From assembly GCA_039619475.1 (NCBI GenBank), contig CM077116.1, positions 204,375,117 to 204,439,116 of the forward strand: 64,000 nt of DNA, in the 5' to 3' direction. The notes beneath the pieces were generated by a model. The model did no database searches, had not been told where the DNA came from, and worked only from the letters and a program-made list of their open reading frames with translations. Within the stretch, counting starts at the first letter, position 1. Each line of letters opens with the position of its first letter. The position numbers were made by a program, and so were the translations under genes. This DNA is from Icerya purchasi. Lineage: Eukaryota > Arthropoda > Insecta > Hemiptera > Monophlebidae. Below, piece by piece: positions 12,501 through 25,580 of the stretch.

Positions 12501-14765
12501 CGTGATACACAGAGTCGGACGTTTGATGTGTCATTTCGAGTACTTTGCACGTTTTCCGGGTAAAATCGCTCGATCGTCGTTAATTGTTTTTCCTTTTTAT
12601 TCAGTTTAACTTTCCTTAATTTGACTCGTTCGCCTGTAGCGCGACGAATTAATTACAAGCTCGTCTCGATAGAGCGCGGGGTTTTAATAATCGAACATTA
12701 ATTAATTTCAGTTTTTACCGAGACAAAAAGAAGTGTAGCAACTTCAAAGGCTTCCTAAGCGGAAATACACGCTGGTAACTTCACCTTTCCGGCTGAGCGA
12801 TAGACTGCTAAGAAGCGACCGAGTAATAATTTAATTAAATGGAAAGAAGTCGACAAAGGCGCGCGAATTTACATTTACATGTTGAAACGAACAGCATGCT
12901 GACAAGCAGTAGTAGTCGGAGTAGTAGATAAAAACCGGGCCTAGAAAATTCCTAATTAATTTTCGCTCTCGCGAACAACAAAACTGAACCGGAATGCCGT
13001 TTGAATTTATACCTTTAAGTCGGCTTCGCACTGGCGGCGAATGCACCGAAACGCAGTCTGTTCTCTTCTAAAGTGTTGCGAAGAAATTTATCGAGCACCG
13101 GGTCGCACCGGGTCGCACTGGAACAAGTCGCTTTTTTAAAACGATCCCGTTATTTAGTTCGCTTTTCAATGTCCCTTCGTACGTAGCTGCCAGAGCCCAC
13201 AAGACCGCTGTCCCTTTCACGAGGCAAGTTCTCGCAAGTTTTGCGGACGACGATCGTTTGGCGCCGGTGAAAATTTGACTTGTCGCCTTAACATCATGAA
13301 CAACTGTGTCTTAAGCGGCGGACTGTGAGCTTCATCGACGTTGCCATCGCCCCTAACACATAAAAAAAGGACATAAAAAACAGCGGCTCCTTTGTGCTGG
13401 TCGTATAATTTGCTTTTCTCCTTTGAGGAAACTCGGCGAAACTCGCAATAAATCATCACTGCTGACGTCAAAGAAGACGGTCAGAAATACGCGCACCGTG
13501 CATCGGAAACGGGTTTCTTTCAATTACTCTTACGCCGCCTAATGAATCGACAGGTTTGATTTGTAACTTGACATCGTGTTATGTAGCAGATCAGGTTAGG
13601 TAGGGTGTCCTATTGGAGCACAACTATGTAAGTTCTAATTGTACTACTGACACCGAAAAGTGTCACTAGCTCTCGTCATGTGTGCACACAAGAGCCGGAG
13701 ATGGTTAGAACTTTACGGAACGTGATAAGGAGTGGTGGTCACTTGAAGATATTTAAACAATATAAAAATAGAATAACACGTAAGTTCCACCAAATCAATC
13801 GGGGTTGTTCTGTTTGTAACTTTTTTTTTTCCCCGAACGGACGGGACCAGATTCGGATATTAAATATTTATTCCGAATATTAATAGATAGTTCCTCTTCC
13901 ATGATGCCGGTAAAGCGTTTATTTTGATCCATTCTTTTAGAATCAAATTTGATCATTAAATATTGAACGCGAATATAGTAGTAGTCGAGCTGGGTTATGT
14001 TCGTTCATATTCTTGCATCTCTGTTTTTTTTCTTTCGTTTTTTTTTTATATTTCAGCGTCTAAAATTTGAATAAGTAATTCTCAATTTTAGTTGCAAAGA
14101 TTTTATTAATGATTGATCACTGAAAACTTTTTACCGATCTATAAAGTACTGTTTCCAACCTTGATAAAAAAAAAAAGTAAAAATAGAAACTTGTTTGCTT
14201 ATAGGTATATCGTAATATGAATAAACTTTGTGCCTTACAAAATTAAACGTAAACAATGACAGATTACTGAATTAATGCGATCAATATTTCGTGATATAAT
14301 AAATAAATAGAAAAACGATAACTATGAAATGAATGAAATAAAATTTTATAAAGAAATTTTACAAAAAACATAAAAATAAAGTACGAGGATATACTCATAC
14401 GGAGTGAATCATAGTCACGCGAATTTAATTAAAAACGAGTTTAGGGCAATGTGTAGTTGGTTCTAAGTGGTTTCAGGTAGAATGCCTCGCTAAAGTTCCC
14501 CAATTAAAAAAAAAACAAAAAAACAAAACATTCACTTAGAACATGAGGAAAACCAAACGTTAATTAACAGAACAAAAAAGCGACTGCTACCTGCATATTG
14601 GAAAATTTAAGGATACTCTTTACCTTGCCTAATGCTTACAATGTAGAAAAATATTTGCTTGCTCCTGCATGCTCCGGAGGAAAATCATTTCATATCATTT
14701 ATCAGATCGTTTGCTCCTAATAGATGTATATTTCACAATTTTCATTCTACTTATTTTTTAATGTT
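9530..14765. other. Gene-free interval, parts richer in GC
   Basis: No frame longer than about 85 codons and no recognisable protein. Parts (about 9850-10300, 12000-13600) are less AT-biased and contain many TAATTA-type homeodomain-like sites and few simple repeats. Such sequence could be old unique regulatory DNA, but this is only an impression. A TA microsatellite lies at ~11698-11715, and A/T runs at 11210, 14035 and 14166. Confidence 0.45.
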
Positions 14766-14769
14766 GGTT

Positions 14770-15905
14770 TCGTCAAGAAATATATTGGCCCAAGAAGAGG
14801 GAAAAGAATGAGAAGCGGAATCAGATACTTATGCGATTAGATATGGAAAATAGGAAATGTGCAAGTGCCGAAATGACCGAAGGTGATGTGACAAGGAGAG
14901 AACAAAAGATGCACAATACGGAGTTGGAAGACCAATTGGCAAAAGACAAGAGTAAAAGGAAAAGAACGTTCGGAAACGATATAGGTGCACTCAGAGAAAA
15001 TGTGATTAGCGTCACCTATAAAGTGGTGAGAGGAAGGGCGAAGGAGAGGGGACTAGAGAGAAGCGAAATAAGGAAGCAGGATGCAAAGTGTGTCCAAAGC
15101 GTAGGCGACAGTTAGCAGAGAGAGAGTTGAACGCCGCATGGAAGGAAAATTGAAAAATCGGGGATAAGACGGTGGATTAGGCTGGATAAATAGATAAAAG
15201 AAATCCGAATTTGAGAATGAGGAGGAATACAAGTTTAGCCATAGTTTGGAATGAACTGAAGTGGAGAGAAGATTAATATTGTGAGATGAAGAAACGCTGA
15301 GAAATTCACTGGTAGAAGAGGATGAACGAGCTAGTGTATCGGCTGAGTCCGTTATCTTTGATTACAGAGTGCCCAGGAATCATACAGTGCCCAGGAATGC
15401 AGTAGGACAATTTGGATGAAGTGGAAAAAGAAAATGTTACGGATAAGAGAGCGTATGAGAAGGATTACTTTGTCAATAGAGGGATAAGGAAAAGAAGAGG
15501 ATATGGCTTGTAGGAAATCTGATATAATGAGGACTTCATGAAAAACTCGGGGAGAAGCAACAAAAATGACGGCACGCAAGATAGCAGTAGACTCGGCATA
15601 GAAAACCAAGCAGAAAGAAGGTAGTTTGAAGGTTTCCGAATAATTTAAGGAAGGACAAAAGAAAGCTGAGCCGTCTTCACTGGGTCCTTTGGAGCCATCG
15701 CAAAGTGATTAGGGAAAAGAGAGCCAAAGGTGCTTAAAAATTCTGATTTGACAACGTGATGAAGGAAAGGTTCGGTAGGGCAAGTTAAGAATAGGTAATT
15801 AATAGGATGTAGGAGGGTGAAAAAATTGAAAGAAAAAAATGGAAAACCAAATGAATGAATACGTTGATGAAGATAATAATGAATAAAAAGAAGAATATGG
15901 TGCAA
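14770..15905 (-). pseudogene. I/R1-like LINE, decayed RNase H and C-terminal region
   Basis: Read on the minus strand this is an older copy of the family seen at 30237-32262. Aligned blocks are SEFL..F.SLFP..H, then AESTAILRA (family: AEPIAILQA), then LIISDFLQAIS (family: LIISDSKGVLQAIS), then VILLIRSL. The tract AAAATGTGATTAGCGTCACC near 14996 matches the family tract at ~30486. The FTDGSK catalytic block is eroded to FAMAPKDPVK, and stops and frameshifts are frequent. The coding strand is pyrimidine-rich, which makes the plus strand strikingly purine-rich. Confidence 0.7.
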
Positions 15906-16445
15906 TGGAGAACAATACTGGAAATAAGATAGTATAATAAAAATGGTAACGGGAAAGTAAAAGAAAATGACGACGACAATGATTTGAAAAAGGAAAAAGA
16001 ATTCTTAACGGAAAGTAGATTTGAAATGAAGAAGAATAAGAAAGAAAAGAGAATAAGATACAAAGAAAAAAGTGAAAGAAAACGCAAGACACGCAGGGAG
16101 TGAAAATTTTAAACAGAAAGCGATGAGGCGAATAAGAATAAAATGAATAAGTTTCATGTCCTTTTTTGGGTCAAGTTAATTACACTAATCAGAAAAGCAT
16201 TGAAAACTTCAGTTTTCCGTTTCAGGTTCTGGCTAAAGAGGGATAGTTATTAAGATGTGAAATTTGTCGGTCCGCTGTGCGAGGGATGTGAACGTTTTTT
16301 AATCAAGAAAATACAGAAGCTCTGTTAAGAAATGCATTTAGTGAACCGAGAAATCGAAGTGGAAAAATTACAATAGAAAAATTTGTAGATTTAAGAAAAG
16401 AAATAATAATCTACCATTTGCGTAGAAATTTCTACTTCAACTTCT
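15905..16445. other. Purine-rich, gene-free stretch
   Basis: The plus strand is dominated by A and G (GAAGAAGAATAAGAAAG-type sequence), continuing the strand bias of the LINE copy to its left. It may be the even more decayed RT part of that copy, since I-like coding strands here are pyrimidine-rich, but no RT motif can be read. Open frames on the minus strand here are low-complexity Phe/Leu/Ser-rich and not credible genes. Confidence 0.4.
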
Positions 16446-16645
16446 GTTTTCTTTTTTTTTTTCTCTACCCTGGGCGCGCCAGCGGCCTTGACCCAACAAC
16501 ATGAAAAATTAAGAGATAGAACTAAATAGCCAGACGGTACGAAATGGAAAAGACAAAGGACAACAGCAACGGAATAACTGAAGGCAACGGGAAGGAAAGG
16601 ATATAGGTAGCGTTAAAGGGAGTAGGAAGACCCAAAACTAAAAGT
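16446..16645 (-). mobile_element. I/R1-like LINE, 3'-terminal fragment
   Basis: Just right of a T run (poly(A) tail on the minus strand) is GGGCGCGCCAGCGGCCTTGA, which matches the 3' terminus of the LINE at 30263. Further matches follow (ACCCAACAAC, GAAATGGA, GGAGTAGG). About 170 bases of 3' UTR are present, so this is a severely 5'-truncated insertion, separate from the copy at 14770-15905. It helps define the 3' end of the family. Confidence 0.8.
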
Positions 16646-16746
16646 TGGGCGTAAATACTTCTTCAATTACATATTTCTTAACGGGTTCCGATATTTTTAT
16701 TTATTTGTTTTTGTATTAATCTAAGCTTAAGAATGACTTAATTAAC

Positions 16747-17115
16747 ATGTATACATGCATATTTACATACATACATAGATGCATATATGCATACATTCAT
16801 ACGTACATACATACATACACACATATGTTTGTATCCTATCCATACATACAAACATATATATATATATATATATACATGCATACATATATATACATATTAA
16901 TGACAACGCTATTCTTAGCTTCAACACTACTTTTTTTGTCACAAAAATTTGTCGAAATTAAATAAAGATTTACTTTTTTTTGTCGCGCAGTCGGAAATAT
17001 AACGAAGTACACAAGTGATAGAGTTGGAGGTCTGGAGATCTTTAAGTGTCTCCAGGCGGGAGGTCGAATTTTATATATATACATATATATATACATACAT
17101 GTATGTATATATACG
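16747..17115. repeat. ATAC/TA microsatellite cluster
   Basis: Runs of CATACATA units (16757-16855), then TA repeats (16855-16900), and a second pair of TA/ATAC tracts (17070-17115). The apparent reading frames rich in Tyr, Ile, His and Thr here are simple translations of the repeat, not genes. Confidence 0.9.
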
Positions 17116-17119
17116 AGTA

Positions 17120-20100
17120 TATTATACAAGCCGATAACTTTAGATTTAATTTATTTATTTTTTTCATTAAATTGTATTTACGAATGTACTTATTTTGTAA
17201 AATTTAATTTCACATTTTGGTTTATTTTAAAAATTTAAAAATAAACATTACAAGTGTAATATAGTTGCGATTTGATAATGTGTAGCGGTAATTTTTAACG
17301 CGCGCATAATTTATTTAACTTAATTTACGACCGATTTCGCTGGTCCCCCGATTTATTTAATTAGAAACTATCCTAATCGGTGTGGGTTTTTTTTTTTTGT
17401 TTTGTTTTTTTCCTCTTCATTTTTATAGCTGCGCTAATTGAAGGAGCAACAGCTCAACCGGAATGACTAAATTGGAAAAAATTACTCGAGTATTAAGAGC
17501 AACGATTCAAAATCCGATTCAGAAGTCGAACGTAGAACAGACGCCAAGGCAGCAGTGCCAGAATAGGACGGAAGGGACGGCATAATAAAGAAGCACTATA
17601 AGCGGTAAGGGAAACCAAATAGTGCAGAAGTATGAGTAAGGAAAGCGTTCGAGAGAAAGCAAGCTTAATGAAGACTGACAAGTTCGACTAATTATTACAG
17701 CGATACAAGATAAATAAACAGGTAACACTATACGTGCCATTTACATTCGGAAAAGAGGAATTCTTAAAAATTTAACACCTTCGCATGTTCGATCGTTGTC
17801 TCGGCCGTTTTCGGCGTAAAAATACTGACTTTGGTCGATTTATGTACTCAAATGACACCGTGCCACGCTGGTAGCGCCGAGATGGTGATGCGTGTGTCCC
17901 GCCGAATCGGTCATCTCGCGTTACCTGTGTTAATTAATTTACTTTGCGAAGAGGCTAAATGCTATGTAAACGATCGGGAAAATTAATATTTTTCTCATTT
18001 CAACAGGAAGCCCGAAATTGCCCCATCTCGAAACCGATAAAGACAGAAAGGACAACAACAACAACCAAAAAAGCTTCAACTTGCCTCGTCATCGCTTAAA
18101 AACTGAAAAGTTTATTGAAAAAGCTATCACCTTATTCAAATTTTCCGCCGTTCGTTAACAAACAGAACAGCCGTTCGCGTTTGTTGATCGTTGTTCTTTC
18201 GTGGCGGCGGATAAAAAATAGCTAAATTCCCCCATCGAGCCGCTAAAACAGCTAAAAGCTAAAAACATGCTCGATGGTAAATAATTGGTCGGCAAACTAG
18301 GACGGTTCTTTTTTTTCCCTTTTTTTTTTTTTTGACTTTCGACAAGTCTCTTCTCCCGTTTCCACTCAGTGCTGCCATCGTTCGATGATGATGATAGCTT
18401 TTTAAAATATCATCTTCGTCGTCGTCATCGCTGATGACTGACTACTATCATGCAGAAGAATATTCCATTGTTTAATTTGTTCTCAAATTTTAAATTAGCG
18501 AAATGTTTCGCTGTAAGGCGACGATTTATCATCAATTTCGACGAAAAGACACGCGGTACCGAGCTGTAATGCTGAGACGAGATGGGCGGCGCGCTGCCGT
18601 CGAGAAATAACCAGTCGCAGTCAGTTACCGAAGAAACAAACTTTATAATCTCGTTAGCCTTGTTATATTTGATGGCTGAAAAAGCTCACTAAAAGTTGCC
18701 GCTAGTCCGACTACCTTTGCCCGCCGCGCCCGCCGCAAGCCCGCCTTCCTTATCCTCTTTATTTTTTCCGTCTCTCTGCTGTTTTTTCCTTTATCGGCTT
18801 GTCCGCCTTTTTTCCTCGAGCTGCGGCTGCTGCCGGTTCTTATTAGACGATAAATGCGAACAAAAGCCTAAAGGTACATCGAAGAACGATGAGTAGCAGG
18901 TTAATTAATTAGATTCTTACCGAGCAACGGTACCGGCCCATCAACAACTGCGTCCGCATACTCGCCAGCAGTTTTGATAAATTACAGTTCGCTCTAGGAA
19001 AACTGCCCTGCTCACTGCGAACAGATTACCCGACAAATCCTAAAGAAGGCTAATTCGCCTTGGCTGCCCTCTCCATTCTCGCCTTACCATTGTTATTAGC
19101 CTTATCGAGTTGCATCTTCCGCTAAATTTGCCGATTATCGAATACTTCCCTGCGCGTGTGACTTTTCATCTTTCGCTGCACCTGAGCTCGTCCTAATTTA
19201 TTAATTTCGTTTGCCAGCCACGCGCCGGCCACTAACTGTTGCTTAAATAGAAGAAAATTTTAACGAAATTTCTTCTTCAGTTCTCGGATTAATGACTATC
19301 GTGCTTCTGCAGGGCAACTTTATTGTCCATCTATCGTCTCGCTAGTCTTGTTCGCGTTTAAACCGCTTTTGTAATCTATTTACTCGTCAATTTCTTTTTT
19401 TTTTCTTTTTTCGATAATCTAAAACCTTTAATTAAGAGGCAGTAACAAAAACAGTCGATTATTTCGTTAGACTTCGCAGTGATAAAGTTTTAAGTGGACG
19501 ACAGGCGGATTGCGGACAGTAAAATATATAGGTATTAACGGAACAAGAGGAGAAATTAAGTTGCGTGTTTTCAGACTGCCAACCGGCAGACGAGAGCGTT
19601 GTGTAGACCAGAAATGTGTACTCAGTGCGCGCGCTGTATGGACGACTCTGGTTCAAGCTCAACAATTATCATGCTTCTTCCGTGTGAGATCGTATTGCCG
19701 TACGGACACAATTTAAGTAAAATAAAGTAAGTCTTTAGTAGCGGAGAAAATCCACAGGAATCCGGTGTCTCGCCTCAAAATTGAATATGATCGATCGATT
19801 TTATGAACATTAGCATTTTGACGAAAATTGTTCACGAAATCGGCGCACCAATCTCGGGTTCGGGTAAATTGAAAACGAAAGCTGGCTTCAGAAAAACTGT
19901 CAATGCAACCGGAATACATTTTTCGTAAATTAAGTTTTTGACATAAAATTGGATTTGGTTTTGTGGTCTGTTTTTGTTTTTTTTTGTTGTTTTTCATATA
20001 GAATGTTTCCGTAACGGTTGATTAATTTGTCTCATCCAATTAAGTTTTGGTGTGTCATATTGATCCCATTTTACATACATTATTATTACACTTATCTATA

Positions 20101-20320
20101 TTTACAATATGTACTTAGTGTTAGGATCTTTTAATGTAAATAAAAATTTTACAATACTTTCATTAACCTTCTCGTTTTTCCCCCCCCGCTGTACCGGCTT
20201 TACAAGAAACAGCGCCAGTGGCTTCTAAAATAGCCTAACAGAGAATATAAACCAGACCAATCCCTCCAACGAGAGAATTAGGCCCGAGATACCATTTTTG
20301 CAGTGAGGATGTAATAGGAA
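17120..20320. other. Gene-free interval
   Basis: No recognisable coding sequence. Parts (about 17760-19250) are GC-richer, with low-repeat sequence and many short palindromic AT motifs. T runs at ~17386, 18309 and 19397 and a C run near 20180 are the only low-complexity features. No repeat from elsewhere in the window was found here. Confidence 0.45.
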
Positions 20321-20548
20321 ATATATAAATTAGTACCCGAACTTTAAAATTCAATTCTTTGGTAAAATTTGTTTGTAATTCACACATTTATACACATACA
20401 CCAAGACAGCGATACACACATCCCCACCCATGCACGAATAAACAGAGCAAACAAATGTACAATACAAAATCTCTTCACAGTTATGTTTCATTGGTAGTAA
20501 AGGAAAAAATAAATAAATAAATACGATAAATTCAAATAAACATTAAAA

Positions 20549-20685
20549 CTAAATAAGATTGTTAATATAATCAATTAAAAATTTACGCTTTTTCTTATAG
20601 TTAGGTATGTGAACTTTTATATGTTCAGGTAGTTTATTATATAATTTTGAACCCATATAAAAGGTTTACATTCTAATATGATATG
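20549..20685 (-). pseudogene. CR1/Jockey-superfamily LINE, ORF2 C-terminus
   Basis: On the minus strand the sequence reads FYMGSKLYNKLPEHIKVH followed by IPNYKKKRKFLIDYINNLI and a stop. This is the typical last segment of CR1/Jockey-superfamily polyproteins (F..G..LYN.LP..IK...FK..LK..L). Only about 45 residues are left. The sequence towards lower coordinates, including an ATTTATTT tract at ~20507-20523, is probably its 3' UTR. Upstream it runs into another LINE fragment on the opposite strand. Confidence 0.6.
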
Positions 20686-20749
20686 TACTTATTTACACGC
20701 AGTACTCTAGCCTTCGTAGCTTTTGCACTTCTTGTTACCCTTCTGTCTG

Positions 20750-21245
20750 CAGCTGCTCATTCCTAATTATGGATTGACTCTCTTACGTCTCCTCATTCTC
20801 CAACCCGGATTCCTTTTTCTTGTCTATTCAGCCTTCCCTTCCTCGCTTCCCCTGGTTTCTTGACTTTCCTTTCATGCGTCGCTCCAACATTTCTGCGATT
20901 TGCCGGCTGCGCTTTGGGCACAGTTTGCTTCCTTCCTCGCTTTTCCGTTACTATCTTGTGCCGTTTCCTTATTGTCCATTGAACTGCTCCAATATCCAAT
21001 TTTTTTGTGATTACGTATAATGTTTGGGTGTTCGTCTCTTGCAACCGATTAAGTTTCTATTCCTCTCTTTGACAAATTGGTATTCACACTCGATACAGTG
21101 CTCTGTTCATTCTCTCCCTTCCTTCTCCTTCTGTTGTTCAGGCTCTTGATTCCTTTTTGTCGGCTATCTCTGATCGTGTAAAGATCTGAGTTTCTTGCGT
21201 CCTTTTTCCTTTGTTCTTGGACCCCAATGTCCTTGTAGACGAACC
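20750..21245 (+). pseudogene. I/R1-like LINE, C-terminal fragment (plus strand)
   Basis: The plus strand reads IQPSLPRFPWFLDFPFMRRS and then CRLRFGHSLLPSSLFRY. This aligns with IQPIPRSLSWFHSIPLSRRS and LRINHSLLPSSRFRF of the copy at 30237-32262. It covers the segment between RNase H and the C-terminal zinc finger, and frameshifts follow. It is another decayed member of the same family, in the opposite orientation. The pyrimidine-rich coding strand agrees. Confidence 0.65.
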
Positions 21246-21760
21246 CAAACAAAAACGAAATCTACAGCACACAATTAAATATCGTTATTGCGTCCTTGTA
21301 AAATGTGTGCGCCCTATATATTATAGATATATCCTATAAATTACTATCGAATTGGAAATTTTAAATCGTTCTAGATAATCCTTAAATATTCCACGGCGTA
21401 AACTATGTACGTTAAAATAATTCGCTACATAAATATTGTTGTTAATTCTTTCAATTATGTTTTGAAATCGTTATCACCTCATAATTTACTCATATTTCTT
21501 GGAACTTACGCGTATAACGTTCATTCATCGTCTTTATAAATTGCTGCAATTTAAATAATTTTTCTTCCATTAATAAAATATGGTTTCTCGTATATTGCGT
21601 TAATGAAATCACGCGTTACGTTAATTTTATTTTTCATTAAAAGTAGACACTTACAAGAGTGTCGCAAGCCGATGAGCCAGAGGGGGCAAGATGATAGAAA
21701 GAGGATATGAGTTATACGAAAAATAAAATTTATAATTTGTAAATATTTCATTAAACAAGA
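21245..21760. other. No recognisable gene
   Basis: AT-rich sequence between two LINE remnants; no motif or repeat recognised. Confidence 0.4.
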
Positions 21761-21762
21761 TT

Positions 21763-22330
21763 TTAATTAAAACATAATTTTCGTAGGTTTATGGCAAATT
21801 GTTCTACCATTTTATTATAAAAGTCTTTCAAATTGTCCGTGATTACGCGCCTATGAATACTCATCATGGCCAGTTGATTAAAATGTTTCAAAGCTCTAGG
21901 AGGGGCAACGACCCTCTTCCGCACCCACTTGGTGGCGCCCATGGACACTTATATACGCTCATCCCCATTTCTAATGACATGATTTACCGATGATGAGTAA
22001 ACTAACTAATTTTTCTATATATGATTTTGATAACTTTTTGAAATTTTGTAATATCCTTAAATTTTAAGCACGTCAAAATGTATCAGCGTATAAAATGCTA
22101 GGCAACACATTACTAAATACCATTTGATTTTTCTACGCTGATACCCAGGCTAAATTTATTCAACAACTCTACCGTCACTTTATATACTTGAATACTACAC
22201 TTACACTAAGTCGAATGTTCCATCAGCGATTATTACTACCGCTATATCGTCTACATAGGTTATTATTTTCACTTGTGCAGGTATCATTATAAATCCTCGA
22301 GCTAACCGCATTCGTTTATGGTCTGCTTCG
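21763..22330 (-). pseudogene. Reverse transcriptase remnant with YVDD motif
   Basis: On the minus strand, 22246-22257 encodes YVDD within IITYVDDIAVVIIADGTFDL. This looks like the active-site block of a LINE reverse transcriptase (x-YADD-xAVVI). A following block, VELLNKFSLGISVEKS, resembles the next RT motif (GL.ls.eKs). A further short frame at lower coordinates (ATKWVRKRVVAPPRALKHF) may belong to the same element but I do not recognise it. Stops interrupt all of them. R1-like origin is possible. Confidence 0.45.
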
Positions 22331-25300
22331 CAGACGTTTTAACTGATAAAGTATACATTCGCATTTTTGTTTATGCTCATTGCTGATGTTTCAGATAGAA
22401 CATTTATCAAATGCACCATTCACCGTTAGAAACTGTCGAATGTGTCGTCCAACCAAATTCACCTCGTTACTACAATTTTACAAAATGTGCTACTACGTCT
22501 GAGAACTAACTGACCAGCAATACTCGAGTATCCCGCAATAACGCGACCCACACATTGAAGAAACCGTACCACATTCGCCGTCATCTGAGCTTCCGTTTTC
22601 GGATTTGTTTCCAGAGTTCGATCCAGAGAATTCGTTTTCGCTAACTGCATCAGAGAGCGATGATCCGGTATAAATCAGTAAGAAAGGTTTAGGACGTTCG
22701 AGTCCTTACTAAGGTGCCGTAGAATCGCGTAATTATAGGAATGTGTACATTTACCATTCGTTTGAAATAAAAATTTTTTGCATTTAAAAGTGCTTTCGAA
22801 TGATCGTAATATCATTATACACGACTCGGGTCTGACCAAGGTAAAAAAAAAAAAGAGCTAAGGAAAAATTTTTTAACTTTACGATAATTAAAAACGAAAA
22901 AATTTTTCTTCGCGACTTACGAAACACTTTAGACGATACACTCTCCCTGATTTATAAATCTAGTTTTACCGAAGGAGAATTTTTATTTCTTTTTCTTTTC
23001 TTTTTTTTTTTTTTTTTTTGATTAAAAAATTTAGAAAATTATTTTTAATTACCCAAGAACTCAGACTTATTTATAATTAGCTATATAGCTTGCGGTTTCG
23101 TCCATATATTAAAAAATGCTGGTATTAGAAATGAATAAAAAGCAACTGTTTTTATGTAGAATTTATACTATTTACTTATATTTTATTTCAACTTTTTTTT
23201 ATTTCGCTTTATACCCGGAGGACTTTTTACAACTCTTTTTCCCACTTTATTAGTGAAAAAAAAACCCGTAAGTTGACTAAATTACATTGAAAGGACTTAC
23301 ATAACTTTTATGCTTTAAAACCTTCCTCTCAGGAATGATTACCCAACCGAAACTTAACTGGTTCGTTAATTCAGATACAAAAAAACAACTTAATTTTATA
23401 GACCTGCAATAGATTAGTATAGAGGAACACATTATTCATTTAGCTTACTTTCCTTTTCTCTTATTTTATGTTTTCACTTTAGCCGCGTTTATAAATTATG
23501 CACACTATTAGGAATCGTTCGTCTATATAGACAGACCGACTTACACGATTCGCTATTTTTATAATATTAACCTTTCCCTCTTTATCCGGCATCACCTTCC
23601 TGGCTGTGATATGTTTTCCATCTTGGCCGTTCCTCGATTCCTATATGTTTTCCTTCACCCGCTACCAGTATCTGGGAATCGCTGCCTCATGAACTTCATA
23701 GGTCTTAAAGAACATTATTACTTATTAGAATTAGAATTAGTGACTTCTAAGTAATTTGAGAAATAGGCATTTTTCATCCTGGAACAAGAAGAACTTTTAC
23801 TTACGTGTTTTAATGAACTGAAAATAAATCGCAGTGATCACTAAAACCAACACTATTCCCTTTCTTGTTTTCCGCTCTCGTATCACAGGGCGTTGAATCA
23901 TGGACTAAAACCTTTCCAGAAAATAATTTTGATTAACCCTTAACAACTGAATTAATGCCCAGTAATTCTATCAGATTATCATGGACTAACAGGCGGGCAC
24001 TTTTCATTTAAATATATTACACATAGATGGCAGTAGAAATCGATATTGATAGTAATTGTGTTCGGCTTCGAATAAATTAATGACTTCGAAATATTAAAAA
24101 TTAGTAGAGAACATATTTCGTCTTTGTTATTTAACCGGGATTATTATTGTTACTCTGTAATATGTCGGCCAATTTGTAAATTTACCGTTGAAATTCCCGT
24201 GTTATTAAAATTTCATTATTTAATAAGTGGTTACGGTAATTTCGAAGCTACTGCATTTTCATATATATCATACATATATCACGACAGCCTAGTTGCTGTG
24301 CAGCACTTGACCTCCAGAATGGAAATCTTGAGTTCGCTCGCAGGCGACGACAGAGATTATTACAAATAATAGATAATCACTAATAGTTACGTGGAAGGCA
24401 GTGGAAAACTGATGTATAGGCAGAGACTCAAAGTAAAAATTAATTACTGCCTCGATAAGAAGGTAATATATCTTATACAGTGAAAGATACCTGTAGAAGA
24501 GAAGTTCTTAAATAACGTTAATACTTACTGGAGTTTCAGTACACGAAATTCAAATTTCAACAACAATTAAAAACCGTGTTAAATATCCTTGTCGTTTCCA
24601 GTGCTCGCAATTGTGTTTTGTTATATTCATTTAATACGGTTTCCAGGTAAATTCGAATTTAGTGCTCACTCGTAATAAGTATTAACGTTGTTTAAAAATT
24701 ATCATAATATTTTCTTAAGTGTGGTTAAGGAGTCTGGCTACCACATTAGAAGTGTCATGGACGGATTATCAAGACTTGTCTCGTCCGGATTCAAGGCGTT
24801 CCCAGGTTATTTATCGTTTTCAATTCGTAACTACTCGCTTAAATTATCATTTTTGCCAAAGCTGTCAAGAAATCTTGAGAGCAACACATTTTAAATATGA
24901 ACGTCTTTGCCGTGTCGCTCTTTAGGAACCACAAGTTCAAAAATCTATTTTAGTGCAAACTAAAAAACAGCTATTTTATTCAAAGACCTATTTTGTTATC
25001 CTTTATTAAACTTATTGCTAATGACTCTACTTTTAATGTACTTCTTTAAATTTTCTGTAAAGTTTCAATTGTTACGTAAAATTAATTGTATACAATTATA
25101 CTTGAAAATCATACCGAAAACTTTAAGAATAAAAAGAAAAATCCACAATTTTGCCGTAAACAGAAAAATTGCTAAAATGTACCATAGAATAAAAAAAAAA
25201 AAAAAAAGATTTATTTTTGGAATCGTTTATTAATAAGGATTTCTCACTTAATAAACTAAAGTGTCGAATTAAAAAAGGTTATTATTTCGAAATCTATTTA

Positions 25301-25580
25301 AATATATATTTATCATGCGTATACAAAAAATACATTATTAAAAATAGAGCAAAACAGAAAAAAAAGAAAATAAATTTCGGGATTAAGAATAATAATTGAA
25401 AAAAGAACGGGCAAAAATAAACACAGGTATTTTGTGGATCTGGAAAAATTTTTCGTTTCAAAGAAAAAAAAAAACGATGTTCATGAATTATAGGAACGGG
25501 TGGAAGGATAGGCGAACTATCGAAGCCTTATATGAAAACCAAACAGCAATAATTAAAAAGGGGCGGTAAAATGTTCTCAC
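22330..25580. other. Gene-free, AT-rich interval
   Basis: No recognisable coding sequence. It contains long T/A runs (22848, 22984-23020, 25190-25208). Overlapping ~68-codon frames at 24688-24925 have no known motif and look like chance. Confidence 0.45.

Noticed and set aside
13570..13610. TTAGG-like words suggesting an interstitial telomeric repeat
   Set aside because: Only two imperfect units (CAGGTTAGGTAGGG), not an array.
15645..16092. Three minus-strand frames of 86-100 codons rich in Phe, Ser, Leu and Tyr
   Set aside because: They overlap one another in different frames on a purine-rich strand. The lower-coordinate part is decayed LINE coding; the rest is low complexity.
16747..17129. 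Overlapping frames of 60-97 codons on both strands around 16.75-17.13 kb
   Set aside because: They translate ATAC and TA microsatellites; composition is explained by the repeat.
18696..18896. 66-codon Pro/Leu/Ser/Cys-rich plus-strand frame
   Set aside because: No homology recognised, no codon or splice context; it sits in a pyrimidine-rich patch.
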